Shown here: positions 1 to 6,427 of the stretch, piece by piece
Layout of the letters: each line of letters begins with the position of its first letter
Position numbering within the stretch: position 1 is the first letter of the stretch
Assembly: GCA_004297495.1 (NCBI GenBank)
Contig: SCTL01000702.1
Span: 1 to 12,180 of the forward strand
Reading direction: 5' to 3'
Origin: Verrucomicrobiota bacterium
GTDB taxonomy: Bacteria > Verrucomicrobiota > Verrucomicrobiia > Limisphaerales > JADLHS01
Length of the DNA: 12,180 nt
Translations under genes and position numbers: made by a program
The notes under the pieces: generated by a model
Databases searched by the model: none
Told to the model about the DNA's origin: nothing
What the model saw: only the letters and a program-made list of their open reading frames with translations

Positions 1-1
1 C

Positions 2-1993
2 CGACTGAACAAAAGAGTCGTGCGCGCAGACATCGCGTTTCTCAAAAGTCTGGGGGATGTGAAATTCAAACATGGCTGCGTCGTAACTAATCCTGACGAA
101 CTTCTGGCGACGCACAACGCGGTGATCGCCTGCGCCGGCTTAAGCGAGCCGATCAAACTGAACATTCCCGGCGAAGAACTCGCGCTCTCGTGGCAGGCGT
201 TTCTGGAAAGCCAGAAGCAGCTCAAACTCAAAGGCAAAAAGGTCGCTGTCCTCGGAGGCGGCGCGGTGGCGGCGGACTGTGCTACGACCGCGAAGCGTCT
301 TGGCGCAGCTTCCGTCGAACTGGTTTATCGTCGCCGCCAACAAGACATGCCGCTTACGCAATTCGAGCGCGACATGCTGCTCGAACACGGCGTCGAGATC
401 ACCAGTTGCTCCAAGCCGCTTGCCATCGTGCATCGAAGCAGACGCGTCACCGGCCTTCGCCTCGCGCGAATGATGTTGCCGCCGGGAAAAGCACCGCGAC
501 CGGAAAATTTTGTCGTCAGCAAAAAGGCATCGCCGGTCTTCCGCGAGTTCGAGCTCGTCATCTCCGCCATCGGGAGCAAACCGAAACTGCCGGTCACAAA
601 AGCCAAAGGTATTTTCTACGCCGGCGACATGGTGCTCGGCGCGGCGACCGTGGTGGAGTCCGTCGCCAGCGGCAAAAACGCCGCGCTGGAAGCCGACGCG
701 TTCATTCGCGGTGAGGCGAAACCGAAGATCAAGAACCGCGCAAAGAGTTACGCAACTCTTGCCGGGATGCCCGTTTGTCCTGTTCCGCTCGACGGCGATT
801 TTTTTGGCCGCAAAATCCTTTCGCCCTTTCTGCTCTCCGCCGCACCGCACTCGGACGGCTACGCGCAAATGCGGAAAGCCTACGAGCGCGGCTGGTCCGG
901 CGGCGTGATGAAGACCGCGTTCGACAACGTGCCGATTCATATTCCCGCCGGCTACATGTTCGCACTCACCCGTTCGACTTACGGGAATTGCGACAACGTT
1001 TCCGGCCATCCACTCGACCGCGTCTGCCGCGAAGTCGAGCGGCTCGTGAAAGAATTTCCCGACCGCCTCACGCTCGCCTCCACCGGCGGTCCGGTCACCG
1101 GGCGCGATGACGAAGACAAACGCATCTGGCAATCCAACACGCGCAAGCTGCAAAACGCCGGCGCGATGGGCGTCGAATACAGCCTCTCCTGTCCGCAAGG
1201 CGGCGACGGCACGCATGGCGATGTCGTTTCGCAAAGCGCCGAGCTGACCGCCAAGGTTATTGACTGGGTGATGGAAGCCAGCGACGACGACCACCCGAAG
1301 CTATTCAAGCTCACCGCCGCCGTTACCGCCATCATCCCGATCATCAAGGCGATTCAGGAAGTTTTCGCAAAGTATCCGAACAAGAAAGCCGGCGTCACGC
1401 TCGCCAACAGTTTTCCGGCGCTCGCGTTTCGCAAGGCGGCTAATCGCCGCTGGGAAGAGGGCGTCGTCATCGGCATGTCCGGCGAAGGCGTTTTGCCAAT
1501 CAGCAATCTCACGCTCGCGAAAGTTTCCAGCACCGGCATCATCGTCTCCGGCAATGGCGGTGCAATGACCTACAAGGATGCCGCGAACTTCCTCGCACTC
1601 GGCGCGCAGACCGTCCAGTTCTGCACCGCCGTCATGAAGTATGGCCTCGGCTACGTGGACGAACTTCATTCCGGCCTCAGCTATCTGATGGAAGAGCGCG
1701 GCTTCCGTTCGGTGAAGGAACTCATCGGCTCGGCGCTGCCGAATCCGATCACCGACTTCGGCGCGCTCTCGCCGACGAAGAAGTTGCCGCAAGTCGTCGC
1801 CGCGCTCTGTCAGCATTGCGGCAACTGCACGCGCTGTCCGTATCAAGCCATCGAGTTAAACGGTCGCGGCGTCCCGATGTTTGATCCGAGCCATTGCGTC
1901 GGCTGCTCGCTCTGCGCGCAAAAATGTTTCGCCGGCGCAATCTCGATGCGCGACCGGACGCCGCGAGAACTGGCCGCGTTGAAGGAGGGCTGA
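2..1993 (+). CDS. Fused FAD/NAD(P) - FMN (PreT-PreA-like) - ferredoxin reductase, 5'-truncated
   Basis: The reading frame is open at the left edge: codons from position 2 read RLNKRVVRADIAFLKSLG, matching the inside of a GltD/PreT-type flavoprotein, so the GTG at 20 is not the real start. About 663 residues are visible. A Rossmann NAD(P) motif (VLGGGAVAAD) lies near residue 83, followed by the FAD-binding YAGDMVLGA...VVESVASGKNAA at about 206-229. A dihydroorotate-dehydrogenase-like FMN barrel spans about 265-560, with SLSCPQGG, the phosphate-binding SGNGGAMTYKDA and QFCTAVMKYG. Two Fe-S motifs end the protein: CQHCGNCTRCP (nt 1808-1840) and CVGCSLCAQKC (nt 1895-1927). This is the domain order of dihydropyrimidine dehydrogenase. 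Electrons presumably pass from NAD(P)H through FAD, Fe-S and FMN to a cyclic substrate in the cytoplasm. Beside ssnA and ygeY it probably fills the role of E. coli YgfK, reducing a purine-derived substrate (inference). The stop is 4 nt before ssnA. Confidence 0.85.
   Translation, partial: RLNKRVVRADIAFLKSLGDVKFKHGCVVTNPDELLATHNAVIACAGLSEPIKLNIPGEELALSWQAFLESQKQLKLKGKKVAVLGGGAVAADCATTAKRLGAASVELVYRRRQQDMPLTQFERDMLLEHGVEITSCSKPLAIVHRSRRVTGLRLARMMLPPGKAPRPENFVVSKKASPVFREFELVISAIGSKPKLPVTKAKGIFYAGDMVLGAATVVESVASGKNAALEADAFIRGEAKPKIKNRAKSYATLAGMPVCPVPLDGDFFGRKILSPFLLSAAPHSDGYAQMRKAYERGWSGGVMKTAFDNVPIHIPAGYMFALTRSTYGNCDNVSGHPLDRVCREVERLVKEFPDRLTLASTGGPVTGRDDEDKRIWQSNTRKLQNAGAMGVEYSLSCPQGGDGTHGDVVSQSAELTAKVIDWVMEASDDDHPKLFKLTAAVTAIIPIIKAIQEVFAKYPNKKAGVTLANSFPALAFRKAANRRWEEGVVIGMSGEGVLPISNLTLAKVSSTGIIVSGNGGAMTYKDAANFLALGAQTVQFCTAVMKYGLGYVDELHSGLSYLMEERGFRSVKELIGSALPNPITDFGALSPTKKLPQVVAALCQHCGNCTRCPYQAIELNGRGVPMFDPSHCVGCSLCAQKCFAGAISMRDRTPRELAALKEG
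1984..1989 (+). promoter_or_regulatory. Ribosome binding site of ssnA
   Basis: GGAGGG lies 8 nt before the ATG at 1998, inside the last codons of the upstream reductase gene. It supports that ATG as the start and suggests translation coupled to the gene before it. Confidence 0.75.
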
Positions 1994-1997
1994 ACCC

Positions 1998-3329
1998 ATG
2001 CCCAACTCCTTGCTCATCGAAAACGGAACAGTGTTGACCCTGGGAAAAACTTCCAAGGTTCTCGCAGGCCATTCAGTGCTGATCACAGACGGCCTCGTCG
2101 CGAAAATTGCACCGAAGAAGACGATCAAGAACTTTCGCGGCAAGCGCATTGATGCAACGGGCAAAGTTCTCCTGCCAGGATTCATCAATGCCCATACGCA
2201 TTTCTACAGCAGCTTCGCGCGCGGGTTGACCAAGGCGAGACCGTCCAAGAATTTTAACGAGGTTCTCAAGCATCTCTGGTGGCGGTTGGATTCCGCGCTG
2301 ACCACGGAGGATTGTTACTATAGCGCGCTGATCGCCTTGCTCGGCTCGATCCGCCATGGGACGACAACGCTGATTGATCACCACGCCAGCCCGCAAGCGG
2401 TGGTCGGTTCGCTGGGCGCGATTGAGCGAGCCGTGCGCGAGACCGGCCTTCGCGCCTGCCTCTGCTATGAGTTATCCGATCGTGATGGCGCGGGCATCGC
2501 GAAGGAGGGTTTGGCGGAGAACGCCTGGTTCATCCGGCAATGCCAGCAACAAAACGACTCGCGCGTGAGAGCGCTCTTCGGCTTGCACGCGTCGTTCACT
2601 CTTTCCGACGCCACGCTCGAAAAGGCTGCGACGCTCGGCCAAATGCTGTGCGCCGGCTTTCACATCCATGTTGCCGAAGCGCAAAGCGATCAGGATTGGG
2701 CGCTCAAGCACTGCGGCAAGCGCGTAGTTGAGTGCTTGAAGAAATTTGAAATCCTCGGTCCGCGTTCCATCGCCGCGCACTGCATCCACGTCAATTGGCG
2801 CGAAATGGAACTGCTGGCGGAGACAAAGACCGCGGTCGTCCACAACCCGCAGTCGAACATGAACAACGCCGTGGGCACGGCGAATGTCATCGAACTGATG
2901 AAGCGCGATGTGCTCGTCGGCCTCGGAACGGATGCGATGACCACGAACATGCTTGAGGAGTTGCGCGTCGCCCTCTGGGGTCAGCATTTACGCGCGGAGA
3001 ATCCGTCGGTTGGGTTCGGCGAAGTGACGAGCGCGCTGTTTACGAACAATCCCAAGATCGCCGAGCGCATTTTCGGTCTGCGCTTCGGCGAGATTTCCGA
3101 AGGCGCTGCCGGCGACATCGCGATTTTCGATTACGACCCGCCGACGCCGTTGGTTGACTCGAATCTGTTCGGCCATCTCGTGTTCGGCATTTCGCAAGCC
3201 TGCTGCGACACGACCATCGTCGGCGGGCGTGTGTTGATGGAGAACAAGAAGCTCGCGTTGAATCTCGACGTCGAGCGCATCAACGCCCGCGCACGCGAAC
3301 TGGCCAAAGACCTATGGAGGAGAATGTGA
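1998..3329 (+). CDS. ssnA: SsnA-family aminohydrolase
   Basis: The product is a 443-residue metal-dependent amidohydrolase of the chlorohydrolase/guanine-deaminase-like class, almost the length of E. coli SsnA (about 442). Visible motifs are the first metal pair His66/His68 in NAHTHFYS, LKHLWWRLDSAL, TLIDHHASP, FHIHVAEA (His222/His224/Glu227), His261 in AAHCIHVNW, VHNPQSNMNN and the metal-binding Asp312 in GLGTDAMTTNMLEE. The stretches WWRLD, DHHASP, SNMNN and the terminal LWRRM agree with my recollection of E. coli SsnA, making this more specific than a generic amidohydrolase. In the proposed anaerobic uric-acid pathway SsnA hydrolyses a reduced purine intermediate; the exact substrate cannot be read from sequence. 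The start is set by the upstream GGAGGG. It follows the reductase after only 4 nt, so the two are probably cotranscribed. After its stop comes a 304-nt palindromic spacer. Confidence 0.93.
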   Translation: MPNSLLIENGTVLTLGKTSKVLAGHSVLITDGLVAKIAPKKTIKNFRGKRIDATGKVLLPGFINAHTHFYSSFARGLTKARPSKNFNEVLKHLWWRLDSALTTEDCYYSALIALLGSIRHGTTTLIDHHASPQAVVGSLGAIERAVRETGLRACLCYELSDRDGAGIAKEGLAENAWFIRQCQQQNDSRVRALFGLHASFTLSDATLEKAATLGQMLCAGFHIHVAEAQSDQDWALKHCGKRVVECLKKFEILGPRSIAAHCIHVNWREMELLAETKTAVVHNPQSNMNNAVGTANVIELMKRDVLVGLGTDAMTTNMLEELRVALWGQHLRAENPSVGFGEVTSALFTNNPKIAERIFGLRFGEISEGAAGDIAIFDYDPPTPLVDSNLFGHLVFGISQACCDTTIVGGRVLMENKKLALNLDVERINARARELAKDLWRRM

Positions 3330-3382
3330 GCAGCGCCCGATTGAGTTCTCGTTGCTCGACAGACCTTCCGCAATGCCGGGCG

Positions 3383-3604
3383 AATCCCAACGGGATTCAG
3401 TCACTCAGCCCAGGGTTGCCGAGTTTGCGAGGCTACCCTGGGTGGAGATGCCGCATGTATTTGTTCAACCCTGAAGGGGTTGCATCACCGCGCGTCAATT
3501 TTCGATGCAACCCCGTTGGGGTTGAAAATAATTTTGAAAGATTACCCAGGGTAGTCCGCTGCGCGACCAACCCCGGGCTGAATGATCTCAATCCCTTCGG
3601 GATT
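3383..3604. repeat. Nested ~222-bp palindromic intergenic repeat
   Basis: This fills most of the 304-nt gap between ssnA and ygeY. The ends are AATCCCAACGGGATT (3383-3397) and AATCCCTTCGGGATT (3590-3604). Moving inward, AGCCCAGGGTTG (3407-3418) pairs with CAACCCCGGGCT (3568-3579) with one mismatch, CTACCCTGGGT (3433-3443) pairs exactly with ACCCAGGGTAG (3544-3554), and GGGGTTGCATC (3476-3486) pairs exactly with GATGCAACCCC (3504-3514). All pairs share a centre near 3493.5-3495. Several arms are also small hairpins in themselves, for example CAACCCTGAAGGGGTTG (3466-3482) and CAACCCCGTTGGGGTTG (3508-3524). There is no T-tract of a classical terminator. The remaining flanks (3330-3382 and 3605-3633) show nothing recognisable. 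The style recalls interspersed palindromes of Verrucomicrobia, Planctomycetes and related genomes. Confidence 0.9.
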
Positions 3605-3633
3605 GCCGACGGATTTCCACACGAAAAATAAAC

Positions 3634-4863
3634 ATGAAAACCAAGAAGCAAACAACACCGATCACTTACGAACTCATCCAGAAACGCGCCAAGGCGATGG
3701 AGAAGGACACGACCCGCTTTCTCGCCGACCTCGTGCGCACGCAATCATTTTCCTCGAAGGAGAAAAACGTCATCGCCGTCATCAAAAAGGAGATGCAGGC
3801 CATCGGCTTTGACGGCATCAAGATTGACGGGCTCGGCAACATCATCGGCCGCATCGGCAAGGGCAAACGCGTGATTGCCTTCGACGGCCATGTGGACACG
3901 GTTTATCCCGGCGACATGGCGGCGTGGAAATTTGATCCGTTCAAACCGTTCGTGAAGGCGGGGAAGATTTGGGGACGCGGCGCGGTGGACCAGAAGGGTG
4001 GCGTGGCGACGATGATTCACGCGGGTAAACTCATCAAAGAACTTTGCCTCAACGACCAGTTCACGGTGCTCTTCACCGCCACGGTGATGGAGGAGGATTG
4101 CGACGGCCTTTGCTGGCAATACCTGCTGAACGTCGAGAAGTTGAAACCCGAACTCGTCGTCATCACCGAGCCGACGAACATGAACATCTATCGCGGCCAT
4201 CGCGGGCGCATGGAGATTCGCGTCGAGGTGAAAGGCAAGAGCTGTCACGGTTCTGCACCAGAGCGCGGTGACAACGCCATCTACAAGATTGCCCGCATCG
4301 CGTTGGAGATCGAGAAACTCAACAAGCGCCTCAAAAACGATCCATTCCTCGGCAAGGGCACGGTCACGATTTCGGAAGTGAAATCATCATCGCCGTCACT
4401 GTGCGCGGTGGCGGATGAGGCCGGTATTCATCTCGACCGCCGGCTCACGTATGGCGAGACGAAAGCAAGCGCCATCGCCGAAGTGAAGGACGCCGCGAAG
4501 CGCGCCGGTTACCTGGACGCGAAAGTTTTCGTGCTGACCTACGAAGAAGCGGCCTACACGGGCAAAGTGTATCCGACGGAAAAGTATTTCCCCACCTGGG
4601 CACTGCCCGAAAAATCTTCCTATCTCAAAGACGCCGTCGCTGCCTACGCCGGCGTGCTCGGCAAGAAGCCGCTCGTGGACAAATGGACGTTCAGCACGAA
4701 CGGCATCGCCACGATGGGCATGAAGGGCATCCCGACGTTCGGACTCGGGCCGGGCAACGAAATCTATGCACACGCGGCGAATGAAGCGTGCCCGGTCGAA
4801 CACTTGAGCGGTGCGGTCGCGTTCTACGCCGCGCTCGTGGCGAAGTTGAATGGAAAGGTTTGA
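3634..4863 (+). CDS. ygeY: YgeY-family M20 metallohydrolase
   Basis: The product is a 409-residue M20 peptidase/deacylase-fold enzyme, against about 403 for E. coli YgeY. Di-metal and catalytic residues are in place: His86 and Asp88 in DGHVDTV, Asp119 in GAVDQKGG, the Glu153-Glu154 pair in VMEEDCDGLCWQYL, Glu179 in ITEPTN, and His380 in EIYAHAANEA. The dimerisation lid carries RGHRGRMEIRVEV, KSCHGSAPERGDNAI and DEAGIHLDRRLTYGET. EEDCDGLCWQY, SCHGSAPERGDNAI and VDKWTFSTNG match YgeY rather than ArgE or DapE. In the proposed pathway YgeY hydrolyses the ureido or amide bond of a diaminopropionate derivative made by YgeW. The ATG at 3634 starts just after the palindromic spacer; I see no strong Shine-Dalgarno sequence, only an A-rich leader. 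The protein is complete and contains no palindromic insertion. Confidence 0.95.
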   Translation: MKTKKQTTPITYELIQKRAKAMEKDTTRFLADLVRTQSFSSKEKNVIAVIKKEMQAIGFDGIKIDGLGNIIGRIGKGKRVIAFDGHVDTVYPGDMAAWKFDPFKPFVKAGKIWGRGAVDQKGGVATMIHAGKLIKELCLNDQFTVLFTATVMEEDCDGLCWQYLLNVEKLKPELVVITEPTNMNIYRGHRGRMEIRVEVKGKSCHGSAPERGDNAIYKIARIALEIEKLNKRLKNDPFLGKGTVTISEVKSSSPSLCAVADEAGIHLDRRLTYGETKASAIAEVKDAAKRAGYLDAKVFVLTYEEAAYTGKVYPTEKYFPTWALPEKSSYLKDAVAAYAGVLGKKPLVDKWTFSTNGIATMGMKGIPTFGLGPGNEIYAHAANEACPVEHLSGAVAFYAALVAKLNGKV

Positions 4864-4878
4864 GTGAAATGAAACGAA

Positions 4879-5026
4879 CCCTCACCCCGGCCATCTCCCA
4901 TCCGATGGGAGATGGAGAATCGCACGCAGTCTCTCGCGAAGTCGTGAGCGCGGGGTTTGTAAAGTCAGATGCGTCCGCCTGCTGTTCCCCTCGCCCGTCG
5001 GACGGGAGAGGGGTTAGGGGTGAGGG
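4879..5026. repeat. Palindromic intergenic repeat, copy 1 (CCCTCACCCC...GGGGTGAGGG)
   Basis: The ends CCCTCACCCC (4879-4888) and GGGGTGAGGG (5017-5026) are perfect inverted repeats. Inside the left arm is a perfect 11-bp hairpin, CCATCTCCCAT / ATGGGAGATGG (4891-4901 and 4905-4915). The right arm carries a GTCGGAC-tipped hairpin at about 4987-5013. It fills nearly all of the 178-nt gap between ygeY and the threonine-synthase-like gene. A second copy is at 8929-9091; the arms and the GAATCGCACGC(A/C)GTCTCTC segment are alike, while the middles differ. Confidence 0.93.
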
Positions 5027-5041
5027 CCTTTCTGAAATCCA

Positions 5042-6427
5042 ATGACCAAATTCGTTTACCAATGCAGCAATTGCGGCAAGCGCTACCAGCGCGACGAGGT
5101 GCGTTATCTCTGTCCGCTGTGCGCGCGCGACTATCGCCCCGGCATTCCGCTGATTGGCGTGCTGTCGGCGCAGTTTGATTACGGCGCGATTCGGAGAAAG
5201 TTCCGGAAGGACAAGCCCGACTGGAATCTGTTCTCAGCGGTCGAAGAGAAATTCTTCCCGCCGATTCCCGTCGGCAACACACCGTTCTTTCAAACTGCTG
5301 CGCTTGGAAAAGAACTAGGCTTCGACAATGTGTGGATCAAGAACGATGGGCTGAATCCCAGTGCGTCGCTCAAGGACCGCGCGTCGTTCCTTGTGGTGGC
5401 TGAAGCGAATCGGTTGAAGGAGAAAACCATCGTTGCCGCTTCCACCGGCAACGCGGCCAGCGCGCTCGCCGCTGTCTGCGCGGCTGCTCGCAAGCGCGCT
5501 CTCATCTTCGTTCCCGAAAACGCGCCGAAGGCCAAGCTTGTGCAGATGATTCTCTACGGTGCGACGGTTGTTCCTGTGAAGGGCACGTATGACGATGCGT
5601 TCCGGCTCTCGCTCGAATACACGAGCAAGCGTGGCGGGCTGAATCGCAACACCGCGTATCATCCGCTCACCATCGAAGGCAAGAAAACCGTCGGGTTGGA
5701 AATCTGGCATCAGAATAACTGGCGCGTGCCGGACGCGATTCTTGTTCCCACCGGCGATGGCGTGATCATCAGTGGCGTCCACAAGGCGTTTTGCGATCTG
5801 AAGGCGGCGGGGTTGATATCCCGGCTGCCGCGACTCGTGTGCGTGCAGGCGGAGAAATCCAACGCCATCCACCACTACGTTGAGTCCGGCATTTACGAGA
5901 ACGCGGCAAATCCGAACACAGTTGCCGATTCGATTTCGGTTTCGATTCCGTCGAACGCGCACATGGCGCACAAGGCTGTGCGGGAGAGCGGCGGATTCTC
6001 CATCACCGTCAGCGACGAGGAAATCCTCGATGGCCAGCGAACGCTGGCTGCGAAGACGGGCATATTTGCCGAGCCAGCCAGCTCGGCCACAGTCGCCGCG
6101 TTGAAAAAGTTGCGCGGGTCAAAGCGCCTAGGTCGCAAGGAGCAAATCGTTCTGCTCATCACGGGTCATGGATTGAAAGATGTTGAGGCTGCGATGCGCG
6201 GAATCAATTTGCCGAGATCGGTTGAGCCGACTCTCGCAGGCGTCGAGTCCGTTCTGGGGAGCGCGCCCGCCCCGGGCGCAGCCAACGACGTCCTCGTCGT
6301 TGGCTTCGGGCGGCGTGGTGCGTCAGAGATTCGCTCGTCACTCCACGTTCGTGTTCGGCGCGAGGGCGCGCCGAACAGCAGCCGGGGCGGCTGCGCTCCC
6401 CAATCCAAAACGAAAGGAGCGCGCTGA
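5042..6427 (+). CDS. Threonine-synthase-like PLP enzyme with N-terminal zinc ribbon
   Basis: The product is a 461-residue fold-type-II PLP enzyme. The N-terminus has a four-cysteine zinc ribbon (Cys8, Cys11, Cys24, Cys27). The PLP Schiff-base lysine is Lys111 in NPSASLKDRAS. STGNAASALAA, the VPENAPKAKLVQMILYGATVV segment (cofactor domain), the phosphate cup PTGDGVIISG and ITGHGLKD (375-380) follow in the order seen in archaeal-type threonine synthases. On motif alone it would be called threonine synthase. Its place between ygeY and the Mo-hydroxylase suggests instead an elimination or lyase step on an amino-acid product of purine breakdown, possibly replacing the 2,3-diaminopropionate ammonia-lyase YgeX (inference). 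From about residue 405 the tail is not part of the fold and is translated palindromic repeat (6256-6401). Its TGA overlaps the ATG of the next gene by one base. Confidence 0.85.
   Translation: MTKFVYQCSNCGKRYQRDEVRYLCPLCARDYRPGIPLIGVLSAQFDYGAIRRKFRKDKPDWNLFSAVEEKFFPPIPVGNTPFFQTAALGKELGFDNVWIKNDGLNPSASLKDRASFLVVAEANRLKEKTIVAASTGNAASALAAVCAAARKRALIFVPENAPKAKLVQMILYGATVVPVKGTYDDAFRLSLEYTSKRGGLNRNTAYHPLTIEGKKTVGLEIWHQNNWRVPDAILVPTGDGVIISGVHKAFCDLKAAGLISRLPRLVCVQAEKSNAIHHYVESGIYENAANPNTVADSISVSIPSNAHMAHKAVRESGGFSITVSDEEILDGQRTLAAKTGIFAEPASSATVAALKKLRGSKRLGRKEQIVLLITGHGLKDVEAAMRGINLPRSVEPTLAGVESVLGSAPAPGAANDVLVVGFGRRGASEIRSSLHVRVRREGAPNSSRGGCAPQSKTKGAR
6256..6401. repeat. Palindromic element forming the C-terminal tail of the threonine-synthase-like protein
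   Basis: The outer arms are GGGGAGCGCGCCCGCCCCGG (6256-6275) and CCGGGGCGGCTGCGCTCCCC (6382-6401), which pair at 18 of 20 positions. Two internal perfect hairpins are GCCAACGACG/CGTCGTTGGC (6281-6290, 6295-6304) and TGTTCGGCGCG/CGCGCCGAACA (6352-6362, 6367-6377). The reading frame runs through without a stop and encodes about 49 Arg/Gly/Ser/Ala-rich residues from about residue 405. The Shine-Dalgarno sequence of the next gene begins 12 nt after the right arm. Confidence 0.85.
6413..6419 (+). promoter_or_regulatory. Ribosome binding site of the Mo-hydroxylase large subunit
   Basis: AAAGGAG lies 7 nt before the ATG at 6427, within the last codons of the upstream gene. With the TGATG stop/start overlap it indicates translational coupling. 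Confidence 0.75.

Noticed and set aside
1180..1240. Apparent loss of the catalytic Cys of dihydropyrimidine dehydrogenase in the FMN domain
   Set aside because: The lid-loop alignment needs a gap, and bacterial PreA proteins may themselves differ from the mammalian enzyme here. I could not decide without an alignment.
3383..3604. Rho-independent terminator after ssnA
   Set aside because: Stems are strong but no T-tract follows any of them, and symmetric multi-hairpin structure fits a repeat element better.
3314..3631. Open frame of 105 codons across the ssnA-ygeY gap
   Set aside because: It overlaps the end of ssnA and consists almost wholly of the nested palindrome. Such products are frequent spurious calls in repeat-rich genomes.
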